64,000 nt of DNA from Isoetes taiwanensis (lineage: Eukaryota; Streptophyta; Lycopodiopsida; Isoetales; Isoetaceae), in assembly GCA_021234155.1 (NCBI GenBank), contig JAJEKV010000565.1:1-64000 (forward strand), in the 5' to 3' direction. Below are positions 1 through 11,589 of this stretch, piece by piece. The translations under genes were made by a program, and so were the position numbers. Below the pieces are notes generated by a model that searched no databases, was not told the DNA's origin, and saw only the letters and a list, made by a program, of their open reading frames with translations. Position 1 is the first letter of the stretch. Each line of letters starts with the position of its first letter.

Positions 1-975
1 TTTTGGCGCGAGGGCGCGAGTGAAGCGGTCCCTATCAGTTATAGCGCAAACTGGATTCTTAAACCCCGGTGACAGCTATGATAGACACATCGTCTACTTC
101 GAGAGAAAGTGATTAATATGGGTGATGCTTTCGGCTCCGCGCATGGCACTGTTGTGGCAATGGGCCCAGCGGCTCAAAGGCCTATTGGAGGGGTAAAGAG
201 ATCAATGGTTCGCCAGGATGGAATATCGCGGGGAACCTGCGGATGCGTGCGGTGGACCACGAGGCGTCGTGGCAGCTTGCGGGGAATACGGGCAGCTTGC
301 TTCCTTGGAAGCCTCACGGGACCCCGACACTCTGGCCCGGTCGAGCGGCCCCATTACAAGGAAGCACATCAACCCGTTGGCGGGGCCCTGACTCTACTGC
401 GTTCGGCTACCCAGCGGACTCATTGCCTCCATTCGCCGAGTGCCCACCATCTCCGCATTGAGATGGGCGGGGTGGATTGGGGAAGCCCCTCTAGGGCCGA
501 GGCTATGTCGGTCTTTGTCAAGCGGGTGCCATTGAGGATGGAGTCTCACACTTTCGAGTTGCCGAGTTCAATCGGTCAGGGCCGGATCGTTCCCTTGAAA
601 TGCGGCGGGCTTGCCTACATTTCTTCGATGAACCGAGTCGATGCGTGCCCAGAATTGGTATATTCGGTAGGGAAGTAGTCAAAGATCTCTGGATCTGAGC
701 CCACCTTTGCCCCCTCCCCCTTCTTTCATTGTCCGGGCACTATGGGTCCGGTGCATGAGGTGTATATATTTGTGTGTTTTGCATTTTAGGTATGTTGGAG
801 CGTTTGTCGGTGGTGATTCATACGGTTTTCCCTCGAAAACCCTTTGGGCGTGGGTTTTTTTAATTGGTCGTGTCTAAAACTGGCTGGCGGCTTTTATATT
901 GGGTCCCATAGACCGATTAGTCTCCGTGGACGATAAAAATACCTTCCTACCTTCCTTCCTTCCTTCCTTTGGTGT
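1..975 (+). mobile_element. LINE-like 3' end, GC-rich, with TTCC tail
   Basis: A GC-rich block (about 1-700) is followed by an AT-richer stretch ending in GTCCCATAGACCG, then GTGGACGATAAAAATAC, then a TTCC microsatellite (about 943-969). The same ordered words (GTCCCATAGCCG, then CGTGGACGTTAATATAC, then a CTTA-type simple tail) end the minus-strand LINE at about 13,036-13,085. I infer that this is the 3' end of a related LINE, whose body lies outside the window. An open frame at 109-678 has no recognisable domain; it may be LINE C-terminal sequence or chance in GC-rich DNA. Confidence 0.4.
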
Positions 976-1228
976 TCCACATGCTGCTAGTTGTGCGGAT
1001 TGCTTTTCGTTCCTACTCCAGTGTTCTCATACTAGGCTCCCCAAACAAGTTCCTTGGCAGCTATTGAGATGCCAGGATCTGGTTGATATGGGGTCCTTGG
1101 TTAAGGCCTGATGTCTGTGCTGCATAAAGTAATACACTCTTTACTGATGCATTTTTTGTTTACTATTTAGTTATTGGCAAAACAAGAATAACCGAGAGAA
1201 CAATAATCGTACAAAAACACTTTATATA

Positions 1229-1558
1229 TCAATAAAATAACATGAGAGTACAATGAGACCAATGGAATCGAGCTTCCAGATGCTCCTGCAAAAACTGCTG
1301 CACTTCACTAATCTTGATCCTTTGTCCTAGATTTTGAAAAGTGTTCTCATTCATGCCTCCTTGAATAGAGGTTGCCACTTCCTCTGGTATCTTCTCCATA
1401 GCGAGGGTTATGGTAACTGATATGCATCCTACGGTACGTGGGGATGCAAAGTCGAATGCATATAGGGCTGTTGACCACTTCGAGATAATGACGTGGTTGT
1501 TGTCACTGATATTGAGTGAATTGAAGTGTCTTGTGGCGTAAGCTTTTTGTTCTCTCAT
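1229..1558 (-). CDS. Hypothetical 109-residue ORF
   Basis: An open frame of 109 codons reads on the minus strand, starting MREQKAYATRHFN and ending HCTLMLFY. I recognise no domain, signal peptide or membrane segment. It is flanked by AT-rich DNA with no clear promoter. It lies downstream, in the same direction, of the broken DUF7869-like region, so it could be a remnant of the same element or a chance frame. The composition (balanced, no low-complexity bias) is why I list it, but support is weak. Confidence 0.18.
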   Translation of the reverse strand: MREQKAYATRHFNSLNISDNNHVIISKWSTALYAFDFASPRTVGCISVTITLAMEKIPEEVATSIQGGMNENTFQNLGQRIKISEVQQFLQEHLEARFHWSHCTLMLFY

Positions 1559-1559
1559 T

Positions 1560-2310
1560 CTTTCTTACTTTGCTTTCACATTTATATATATATTCTAAAT
1601 TCTATACTTAGATTTAATATTATTTAACATGTTCTTAAACTTAATATTTATTGAGACATAACATAACTTCTACAGTACCCTAGTGCTAGCTATCTTTTTG
1701 GGTACTTTTTTTGTTATTAAATGATACGTTTTAAGGGACACCCTAACATGCTTGTACCCTTCAATAGAAGATATTTGTTCTTATGTATATTTTAGTAGAA
1801 GAGCCTTATCATATAAGTTTTCTGGAAACTACATATCTTTCAAAACAACCTTACTTTCATGGCTTATGAATACTATAGAAACAATATATGATCATAAAAA
1901 TGGAAGTCGAGTAAAAATAGTGCATAGTGGATGCACAAGAAAATATTTTGAAGTATAACTATCATTCAATTAAATTGGGATTAGGTCTTAATTTTGGGAC
2001 ACATTTCATATTGTATATTTTTAATAACATCTTCAAATTCACACATTTCACCTCAAAAGTATGAAAACATAATATCATATTATTTACAAAATAGTCAATA
2101 TTTCACAATATAGCACTATTATAAAAACGTGATGAAGAAAATTTACATAGTTATCCACTTTTTTCCAAGCACCCCCAATGATATCATAGCCTTCTTTTTT
2201 ACATCCTAAGGTATTGTAATTCTCACATTTCTACCTGGAACAGTTTTTGGAGTCCATGAGTACAATACAATTTCAAAGTCTAGCCAAAGATCAGGATCAC
2301 TATGATTTCT
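1560..2310. other. AT-rich spacer, no gene seen
   Basis: AT-rich DNA with short poly-T and poly-A runs. One open frame (1752-1958, plus) has no recognisable features. I see no repeat or RNA gene here. Confidence 0.5.
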
Positions 2311-2313
2311 CCT

Positions 2314-4985
2314 TCATTCTTTTGTCCAACAATCTAAGTATCTCTCTTTATCCAAGACATTGGTTAACTGATGCACTGGACACCACCATTCCACCTGCAC
2401 ATGGTTGAAGTTAATATTACCTTCTTCTTTGCAAATATCGGAGATGGTATATCCCAACACTAGATAGGTCTCTAAATCCGTTGGCTTTACTACCACAAAT
2501 TGTGGCACTTCAAGTCAGTGAAAGATTCATAAGCTTCCATGCCTAGAAACTTTGGCCTATTGTTTTGTTTTTTGAAGAACAACTTTGGCCTATTGTTCTT
2601 AGGACCAACATAGTGTTTGTCAGAAGGAGGAGGACCATACTGCTTACGAATGCTATTAACGGTGTCATCGACATCCTCAGCACCTACTAAGGCCTTCCAC
2701 CTAGTTTTAGGCAACCACCCTTCTTATAATTATTTTGAGGATGTGTGTACCTCCTCCAACAGTTAATCACCTTTTTCCAGTAAGATACCAATGCATGACT
2801 GGTGTCATCAAGGTTGGTTTGCCAATGCTTTATATAGTTCTGGATTCCTTCCTTAGTCAATTCCAATTGCTTCACTTCTTTAGTAGGTTTTAGAGCTTTT
2901 AGTTGACCTGGTGGTATCATAGGCTTGCCATTCTTATCTCTACACCATATTTCCTCCCCTCCTCTCCACTCCTCCTCTGAATGTCTCACCTTCCATTGAA
3001 GATTGGAATCCCATTTGTCATCCAAAAAGTGAATTGCAGAGGCCTAGAATGACCTTCAAGATCAATGCATAACCATCCATAAAACTCTTCCAATCAGGTG
3101 CTTCTTATATGAGAGAACCTATAGGGTTTGGAGCAGTGCATTTATGCAAGATTTTCATTAGCCTAGGAAAGTTATTCACTTTATGCTGCTTCAATATACA
3201 ACTATACTTGCCAAATAATGCATCCACATCCTCATGGGTATGATCGGGCATCAAAAATCCCAAATTAACTCTTTCAAATATGCCCACAACTGTTAAGTAG
3301 GATAGGAAAGAACACATCCACCTGTTCTTATTTTGGCCAGCACAATTATCAAGTTGCAAGAGGAACCTTCTAGGTAGATCTTGAGCTCGAGCACATGAAG
3401 TTGAAGCTCCAATATGTTCACTAGACCCATGCTTCCTAAACCTTGCCTTGTTAAACTTCTCAATATTGTTAGGATTTCCATCTAACAATGCACTACTTAG
3501 TGCCTGGCTAGTGTAGGGTCCTGGAGGTGACCATTATAACCATTTTCATAGTTTCTCAGACAACTCATGATACTCTCAATATGAAAATCTGGACCATCAC
3601 CCCACAACTCCAAACTGAAATGCCCATAGTAGGTTTGAGACTGCCCATGCAAGATTGCCTCGGCCATTGAGATCTGCAAAGGGTCTGATCTTCCATATGA
3701 CTTTGGTATGTACTTGAATTGAAGACAAGTCTTTAGCTGGTTCATCTTGTCATGTATAATATATAAATAGTTATTAGGTTCCAATGCAGATAAGGTCCTC
3801 CACATCCAATAACATGATCTACATGATAGTTGATCAGTCATATGGTCCTTCATATGCTCCCTTATCCTAGCCCTTTGACTAGGTTGCACAGTCTTATCAA
3901 GAGACTCCTTCAACTTAGCACACAAATTGCACTTTGCAAAGTTGTTTGAAGTTGCTATGGTCACATGATTGAAATGCTTCTTCCATAGCCTACTAAAGCT
4001 AGGTTGGGATATTGGAAGAATTTCCAATTCTTGAAGTAGGGAATTCACTTCCTCCAAAATACTCCTTTGAGTACAATGTGATGGTAACCTTTTCTGAACA
4101 ATTGCTCTTTCCTTTTCATCCTTTCTGCTTTTGTGTGACATACACTCTGCGCTGAAGTCAATATATTTTTTAAATATCTCCCTGGTAGCCAAGATCCTAG
4201 AGGTTGGTCTCAACAAGTCATTGCTTTTTTCTGCCAATTATGCCATGAGGAAGTTGGAATTGCATGGATACTCTGCCATGCATTTTTACATATCCATTTG
4301 CCTGGCAAAGGTATCTTTTTTTGTTTAAATTTCTTTCATCCTGAAGTGCATGCTCAAAAATTGTGTACATGTAGGTCCTCCTTCTGTCAATAGTATACTC
4401 TTGAAAAGTGGCATTTGCTTCCACCAATTGTTGTGTTGTAAAGAATTGTATACAACTACTTCAACAACAATCTGAGCCCCTAACATTCACCATAGTCTCA
4501 CGTTCAGTGTCACTAATCAACTTGGCTCTCTTGCTAGGATAATGTTTGACAACTGATACTTCTTCCCTTTTGCTTAGATTTAGGTTATCCACTGCTAATG
4601 GATCAGGATCACGACAATCATTATTCCCAACAACCTCTGAATCTGGAAAAAAGTAATCCTCCACAAATTGAACACTATTTATGGGCCATTCCTTATCACC
4701 CAAACCCTTACCTTTCCATTTGTCTTCCAACTTAGAAATTGCAATACCAAGATTGTCTTCCTCTAGCGTTTCATCAATAACAGCTTGACCAGGATCTGCT
4801 AGTACAATGACTCATTGGCCTACTATTTCCTTGTTGCACCTGTGCATGATTCTGACCTTCTTGTTTCTCCATTGCGCCCTACTATAGAGGACTAATTGTT
4901 TTTCTTCAACACATTCTTGGTAGGAGGGGCTTCCTTAGTGACATTGCCCTTATCAATATTTTGCACACCATTGTTCTCTTCAACA
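2314..4985 (-). pseudogene. DUF7869-like transposon-type protein, broken or intron-split
   Basis: Successive minus-strand pieces read in order: 4461-4730 (charged N-terminal part), 4218-4427, 3497-4237 and 3105-3488, with shorter pieces at 2687-3025, 2490-2714 and 2314-2508. The 3497-4237 piece has a Cys pair (AKCNLCAKL), a second pair (LSCRSC) and IIHDKMNQ. The 3105-3488 piece has LDNCAGQNKNRW and a C-terminal DHTHEDVDALFG. This order, Cys pairs then D-K-M, D-N-x-x-G-Q-N-K and H-T-H-E-D-(V/I)-D, is what I know from DUF7869-type proteins of plant and animal genomes, often linked to DNA transposons; the acidic residues would fit an RNase H-like fold, which is inference. Stops and frame changes separate the pieces, so it is either a multi-exon gene or a decayed copy; I favour decay. 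No terminal repeats were found. Confidence 0.5.
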
Positions 4986-5309
4986 TTTTGAGTTGAAGGG
5001 GCACCATTGACCTAGACAAATTGCACCCTTTTTAATAAATGACTAGGAAATAGTTAAATATCATAAGAAAAGTACGTACATTTATGGAGTATATAGAGTT
5101 AAAACAAATTATTTAGAAAGCAGGAAATTCCTTGGAAATAGATTTAATTTAATAATAACAATGGATATAAACGAAATTATCTTATCTTATATTATTATAA
5201 AGTTTTATCGTAAGTGTTGGACCACGCCCTAATTTGGATGGTTCAAATTATCAGATTGCATCTGAAGGCCAAGATTTATCGCACGACTTCTCACCACTGT
5301 GATTGGTTA

Positions 5310-6880
5310 TTGCTTTGATCTCTTAAGAGGAAAAGAAAAAGGAAAAGGGAGGACGAAAGGGGAAAATGAAGGGTAAAAAGGCACGAGGAAAAGGGGAAGA
5401 GGGAAGGGAAAAAAGGCATGGGAAAAAGGGGAAGAGGAAAAGGGTGAGGAAAGGGAAAATTAGCATGGGAAAAAGGAAAAAATAAGGTAGAAGAAAGGGG
5501 AAGGGAGGAAAAGGAAGGGAAAAAGGGCGACGGGAAAAGGGGAAGAGGGAAAAGGTGAGGAAAGGAGGAAAAGTGAAGGGAAAAAGAGGAAGAGAAAAAT
5601 GGTGGAGAGACAAAAAAGGCAGGGAAAAATAAAAAAAAAAATGAAAAAGGAGGCGAGAAGGGAAAAATGGAAGGGAAAAAGGGCAGGAGGAAACGGGGAG
5701 AGGAAAATGGAAAAGAGGAAGAGGGGAAGGGCATGGGAAAAATTTGAAGAGCAAAAGGGTGAGGAAAAGAAAAAAAAGAAAGGGACAAAGAGCATGGGAA
5801 AAGGGAAAGGAAAAAGAAAAAGAAAAAGATGGATAGGGAAATGGGAAAAGGGGAAGAGGGTGGGAAAGGAGGAAAAGAAGCATGTAAAAAAGGTAAGAAA
5901 AAAAAATGGAAAAAGGTATAGGGAAAAAAAATGGAAAGAGAAATGGAAAAGGAAGGGGGAAGGGTGCGGGAAAAAGGGCACATGGAAAAGGAGAAGGGAT
6001 GAAAAAGGAAGGCAACGAGGAAAAGGGAGAGGAAAATGGGAAAGTGGAAGAGGAAAATGGCACGGGAAAAATAGAAGAGGCAAAGGGTGAGGAAAGGGAA
6101 CGAAAGCAAGGGAAAAAGAGCATGAAAAATGGAAAAAGAAAAAAGAAAAAGGGAAATAAAGAAAGGAAAAAATGGAAAAGGGGAATAGGGTGAGGAAAGG
6201 AGGAAAAGAGGCACGTAAAAAAGGTGGGAAAAAATGAATGGAAAAAGGCATGGAAAAAGGGAAAGGGAAAGAGAAAGGAAAAAAAAAAGGAAAGAAAGCG
6301 CGGAAGGAAAAAAGACAAGAAAAAAAAGGAAAAGGACGGAGAAATTATGAAAAAAGAAAAGAGAGATGGAAGGAGGAGAGGGGGAGGAAAAGGAAAAAGG
6401 GTACAAGAAAAAGAGGAGAGAGAAATAGAAAAACGGAGGGCATGGGATAAATAGGAAGAGGGTGGAAAAAGGAAGAAAAGGGGCACATGAAAAAGACGGG
6501 GAAAAGGAAACAAAAAGGGGCATGGAAAAAAGGAAAGGGAAGGGGAAGGGGAAGGGAAGGGAAGGGGAAGGGGAAGGGAAAAAAGAGGAAAGGAGAGGAA
6601 AACGGAAAGGCGGGAAAATTAGGAAGAAAGGGAAAAGATTGGAAAGGGAATGGAAAAAGTCCATTAGAAAAAAGGGAAAGGGAAAAAGGAAAGGGGAAAG
6701 AGGGGAATAGAAGGGGAGGGAGAAGGAGGTTAAATAAAAGAAAAAAGGGAGAAGGAAAAAAGAAGACGTGTAGAAAAAATAGGAAAAAGAAAAAAGAAAA
6801 AAGAAAATGCATAAGAGAATGATGAAAAAAGGAAACGTGGGATAGAGCAAAAAACAAAGAAAAGGGGAAGGGTGTCGAAT
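5310..6880 (+). repeat. 1.6-kb polypurine repeat block
   Basis: The plus strand is nearly all A and G for about 1.55 kb, interrupted mainly by short words such as GGCATGGGAAAA and GGTGAGGAAAGG that recur through the block, so it is a degenerate tandem array and not simple GA. The longest G/A-only run with a regular beat lies near 6530-6590 (GGGGAA units). Long open frames exist on both strands (for example 5291-6907 minus, a Phe/Pro/Ser/Leu protein) only because stop codons are rare in this composition; I do not call them genes. Confidence 0.9.
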
Positions 6881-6992
6881 ACACAAAAATCCATCATAGC
6901 CCAGCAATGCTGGACTTGGTTTCCATTATATTAGATTTATGAAAAGGAGTCTGAGATAAACAGGTTTCCGTCCACATAGGTTCCCAACTTAT

Positions 6993-7020
6993 GCCCAGTA
7001 ATGCAGGGCACCATTACTAG
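6993..7020 (+). mobile_element. Helitron-like 3' terminus
   Basis: A short hairpin (GCCC at 6993-6996, GGGC at 7006-7009) is followed 7 bases later by CTAG (7017-7020) and a T. Hairpin plus CTRR before a host T is the standard 3' end of plant Helitrons. A second end of the same style lies at 47,495-47,522. A related word (GCCCAGCAATGCTGG) occurs near 6900. The matching 5' TC end was not found; the purine block could lie inside this element. Confidence 0.45.
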
Positions 7021-7345
7021 TTTAAAGTAAGAAATTTCATAGCAGTAGTCCTAATTTAATAAAACATGTCATACACTTCTAATGAACTTAAAGAATAAGG
7101 AAACGACTTCTAAAATATATGTAAATTGTAATTATCGAAAAATTGGCCGTGAGAATATGAAAAGACATATAAAATATCTAAATTCTGATTTTCGAAAAGG
7201 TAACCGTGAGAATTTATTGCATTAAGTGCAATATTCTCGATATATACCCTAGATGCTATACCTGGCGGGAAAATCGTATGCCTGGCATGTTATTTCAGGC
7301 AATCAAATATTCACGCTAATTAGTAAGACCTAAATTTCTAATTAT

Positions 7346-7400
7346 ACCTATAAAAATCCAATTCATGCTCTCAAAATTCTCTATTCTTCTTCTTCCATAC
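7346..7400 (+). promoter_or_regulatory. TATA-type promoter candidate
   Basis: CTATAAAAAT at 7348-7357 is followed about 25-30 bases later by a pyrimidine-rich leader (near 7378-7400), the usual spacing for a plant pol II start. No long open frame follows. The hairpin at 7746-7875 lies about 370 bases downstream, with intron-like sequence (GTGAGC near 7493, T-tract then ACATAG near 7610-7624) between, so this may drive a non-coding transcript. Confidence 0.35.
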
Positions 7401-7745
7401 GATTCTGACTGCTGTGCTTTGTATTTTCGGCCTTCTAGCGTGCTTTGCATTTTTGGCCTCCTAGCGGGCTTTGGATTTCTGGCTTAAATCTTGGTGAGCA
7501 TGTTTGGTTTCAGCAGTTTTGTAGCTTCTGGATATTGCATGTTTGGTTTCGGCAATTTATAACTTTCTTTGACTGCATGAGAGCCTCATAATCTTACTTG
7601 AAGACTTTTTTTTTTTTACATAGGCTAGAAAAGCATCCGTGGCAGACTTTTGATCTGCAACTCTACGGGTTCAACAAAGGCTACAGAATTCAAGGTTAGC
7701 TTTGATTAAAATTTAAGATGCATATGTATATTAGCAGGTTTAATC

Positions 7746-7875
7746 CAAGAAGAGAAGGTCAAGGATCTTATTCGAGGCAGTGGAAGCAGATGATATTTAT
7801 GAAAGCAGGCATAGCTTTTTATAAACTTCATCTGCTTCTTTCTGCTTCGAATAAATCCTTGAGTTTTTCTTCTTG
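7746..7875 (+). ncRNA. microRNA-precursor-like hairpin (candidate)
   Basis: The left arm 7746-7800 and right arm 7821-7875 are each 55 nt and nearly complementary: both read, as left arm and as reverse complement of right arm, CAAGAAGA..., then TCAAGGAT, ATTCGA(G/A)GCAG, and AAGCAGATGA. Differences are a few G:U wobbles, isolated mismatches and two single-base bulges. The 20-nt top (7801-7820) folds further, AAAGC with GCTTT, leaving a loop of about 7 nt. Size, mismatch density and the upstream TATA element fit a plant MIRNA foldback. I do not recognise a known mature microRNA. The alternative is a short foldback transposon copy. Only small-RNA reads would settle it. Confidence 0.45.
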
Positions 7876-8202
7876 AATGAAACATGTTGTAGCATGCATA
7901 GCTTCTTATTTCTATAAACCTCTAGAACGAGTTTCTGTTACGAACAGTTAATGTTATAATTTCTACTAAGTATTACATTTCACAAAGAAGGAAAAGGATT
8001 AGATCTTCTTAGAAAAAATATAAAACACACCTGGTGTGAGTTTTATGCTGGCATTTAAAAAACAAGTTTGCCTAACTAATACACGCTAAGCGTGTTATTA
8101 ATCGCCTACCTTTATCTATCTACCTATCTATCAAAGGTGAATATTTGCAAAGGTGTATATATATTCTTTTTTGAATCTATTATCAGTTATAACACATCGG
8201 AC

Positions 8203-8832
8203 GTAACACAACCATTAATTAACACAACCATAACACAAACCATTACATCCAACATATAAAAACTAAATCCCCCAACACATAACCACCATTGACATTAACA
8301 ACCAACACATAACTACCATTGACATTAATTAACATAACCATTGGGTCCAACATATTTAAATTAAAATCCCCCTTCAACCCCCTTTGGTTTGGGTGCTAAT
8401 TCACACGGAAGGTGACTCCAGGCAACGAGAGCTGTTGGATAGGCATATTCACCTCTTATTCCTTAATCTACACCATACGTAAAGTTCCTCGTTTGTGGGG
8501 TATGCAAGTACAAAATTTGCTATACTGTATAACAAGATTCGCAAAATACTATAAGATTTCAAGCGGAATACTATATGGTGTTGATTTTGTGCGTCAAAAT
8601 ACAATTTATGAGGGCTCATTTGCCCCTCGTCACACCCCGTGTGAATATGCACCCAAACCAAAGGGGTTTAAGGAGGATTTTAATTTAAATGTGTTGGACC
8701 CAATGGTTGTGTTAATTAATGTCAATGGTAGTTATGTGTTGGTTGTTAATGTCAATGGTTGTTATGTATTGTTGTTATGTGTTGGGGATTTAATTTTTTA
8801 TATGTTGGATGTTAATGGTTTGTGTTGCAAAA
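8203..8832. mobile_element. Foldback element with ~180-bp inverted arms
   Basis: Left arm (about 8232-8408) and right arm (about 8637-8828) are near-exact inverted copies: CCGTGTGAAT, GCACCCAAACC, TGGACCCAATGGTT, and GGTAGTTATGTGTTGG recur in mirrored order. The spacer of about 220 bp (8412-8630) has no recognised coding capacity, although a frame runs through it. Within each arm a word of about 27 bp (containing TTGACATTAA) is tandemly duplicated. The right arm has an extra 13 or so bases. This is a non-autonomous foldback or MITE-like element; family unknown. Confidence 0.7.
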
Positions 8833-9486
8833 ATATTTTTGGCCCCTTCGGGCCTTAGGGACGATCAACCTTCCTGGTGTGACAAAAATTTAGAATTCAA
8901 ACTAGAAAAAAAACTAAATTCATTTGAGGCTTTCATCACTGTAGCTTTTGAATTTGATCACAATAAAACAAATAGAGAACATAAGTAAAAGTTACCATAA
9001 AGATAGAGCAGATTGATCCCATTATTCTAAAAGTCATAAAGTTTGCAACACCCATACACAAACATTTTTCAATTTGGAATTTCTTGACCTTTTGGCCTCC
9101 ATGGATTCTTGTGGTGAGAAACCAAAGTGGGAAACTTTTACGCTTGTTGCACAAGGATCTAGAAGCCTGGAATTTGCTCAATAAGCGCCTCAAAATCTAA
9201 AATGCATGGTAATTTTTGCAAGATTCTTCAGAATGAGCCATAAAACAATATCCAATAAGCGCAATCCAGATAATCGGTGGTGGGATGTGAAAGCCTACCA
9301 AACCCGGCCGAAAAATTGCTGTTTTAGCATAGATAACAACCAAACATATCCATATCATACACTATCAAAAGATCACCGGAGAGATCTTTCCAAAGCAATA
9401 AAAATCATGAAATGAGCTGGATCAAAAGTTATGATAAGAAATGTGTTTACCCGGAAAGCGCACTACATGCGCCTTCAAGCCCTTCA

Positions 9487-9690
9487 TGTGCCCATTATGC
9501 ACCACACACACACAAAAGGGGCTTTTGTTGTGAGCCTTTGGTTGTTGACCATTGAAAAAAAAGGCTAAAAAATCAATGGCCCAATATGTGCCCATTATGC
9601 ACCACCGCACAAAAAAAAGGGCTTTTGTTGTGAGCCATTGGTTGTTGACCATTGAAAAAAGGCTAAAATCAATGGCTCGAAATGGTGCAC
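9487..9690. repeat. Two-copy tandem repeat, ~102 bp
   Basis: Units 9487-9588 and 9589-9690 both run from TGCCCATTATGCACCAC through GGGCTTTTGTTGTGAGCC and GGTTGTTGACCATTGAAAAA to AAATCAATGGC. They differ mainly by homopolymer lengths and a CA microsatellite in the first. Confidence 0.8.
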
Positions 9691-10007
9691 TCTAGATATG
9701 CGCATTAGTACATCCATTTGAATACATCACGAAATCATAGGAAAACCTTAGTGAAAAACGTACAAAAACACAAAGAAAACCCCCTGTTATTATGCTACAT
9801 ATTAGTTATAACACGTCGGGCGTGTATATTTCTTTTCCCTCTCCTAATGCACGCCAAGTGTGTATATATTTTGTCTCTGACTCTTAGTTTTAACACGCTG
9901 AGCGTGTATATTTTTTCCTTCTGAGTCTATCATTACATATATATTATATTATATAAATATAACACACGGGCGTGAATATTAATAATCATCTAACTTCCTT
10001 CTGTTAG

Positions 10008-10515
10008 ATGCCAAGCTACATTAACCACCCAGTTGATGAACAAGATGCAATTGTAGCGTTCGTTCATATGGCGCCAGAGCTTCATGGCATGCCAGTTGGC
10101 GCCCCTCGCAGCTCCGCTCCAGTTAAAGCCCCTCCCAGCTCCAGTCCAATTGAAGCTCCTCCCAGCTCCGCTCCGGTTGCATCTAGATTGCGACCCCTTG
10201 AATACTTGGAGCACGTGATGACGATGAACGCAGGGCACAAGGCCATTTTAAACCTGAGCCCTGGACATAACAAGGAGGTTGGCCATCTTATCTAATCACT
10301 TCAATAATGCAGTGCATGAGTTGTTCGAAAGTGAAGCTTGCAACCGCAAGCTTGAATCTCAGAACCAGGAGCTTCGTTTCCTAGTAGCCAGCCTCTATGC
10401 CCGCTTGTCTCAACATGAACCATTACCACAGGCAGTATATGACGCAATGCCTCCAATGGCAATGGAGGTGGAGCCTGAGGCAGTTGAGCTGGAGCCTGGG
10501 ACTTTTACTGGCTAA
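10008..10515 (+). pseudogene. N-terminal part of unknown gene: Pro/Ser repeat and coiled coil
   Basis: The frame 10008-10295 encodes MPSYINHPVDEQDAIVAFVH followed by repeated APPSS(S/A)P(I/V) units. After a one-base frame change near 10,275 it continues to 10,515 as a helical, heptad-like segment (NRKLESQNQELRFLVASLYA) and an acidic Val/Glu/Pro tail ending in a stop. I do not recognise the family. It lies upstream of further broken coding pieces on the same strand and may be their 5' part or an independent gene. Confidence 0.35.
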
Positions 10516-11589
10516 CTTTTTTTTCTAATTTGCAGTTAACATGAAACATTCCTCTCTGACACCATAGACAATTGCCTACTATCAGAAAATCTTATATAAG
10601 TTATAGGAATGAGATGCATACCAGACTTCTTTAGACATTCTTGAGGAAGCCTTCTCGAGTTCTTGAAATTATAGGCGCTCATGAAATACATGCGGTCAGA
10701 AAAGATTTGCATTACACGAAAGATTAGGTTAATTATGTTTAGGCAGGATAAAAGTAATCAATGAAAGAACTCTACAGATGAGTTTTCTAAAAACTCAATG
10801 AAAGAAGTCGACAGACGGGTTTTTTCGAAAGTGAATCTTCGCAATATTAGTTTGTGTCAAGGATATTTTGAAACCGCATATTTGGTTTCGCTTGAAATTC
10901 AAATTTTTCATGCAGGTACAAAGCTATTTCTTGCCAGCTCTTTTTCTTCGAGCAGCTCGAGCACTTTGCGTCAGAATTCAGACTATATAGAGAGTATTAT
11001 GCTTTGTATGAATTTGAATTCTTTCCTTACAATATATGCCGTATATAGGCTTTCTACCAATTCTCTGATTCTCGGCTTTTAAAATATAATTTTTCTATAG
11101 CTTTCTGTAGTTTTAAGCAGAGGAGTACATGCCCAGCGTGAACTAGAGGTGTTTATATTGAAGGGACAATTAGGGATAGTAGTGTTCAATAGGGATATGG
11201 ATGGTAAAGGTATGGATGAAGTGTCTTTTTATGGATGGATAAGGTTCTATGTATGGTAAACGTATGTATGGTGTCTGTAAAAGGAGTTAGGCTTTAAATT
11301 CATGCCAAGTGTAATCTCATGTTCAGAAAAGTTTGCTAAATCATGGGGGTACACGTCCAGCATGACTGGAGGTGTTTGTATTGAAGGGACAATTAGGGAT
11401 AGTAGTGTTCAATAAGGATATGGATGGTAAAGGCATGGATCAAGTGTCTTGTTATAGATGGATAAGGGGTCTATGTATCATAAAAGCATGTATGGTGTTT
11501 ATGAAAGGAGTTAGAAACATGCCAAGTATGAATTAAACTAGTTAGAGCTTTAATTTCACGCCAAGCATGATCTCATGTTCAGAAAAGTT

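Noticed and set aside
5291-6907. 538-residue Phe/Pro/Ser/Leu protein on minus and Lys/Arg/Glu/Gly proteins on plus
   Set aside because: They result from the polypurine composition, which lacks stop codons; no domain or real codon use.
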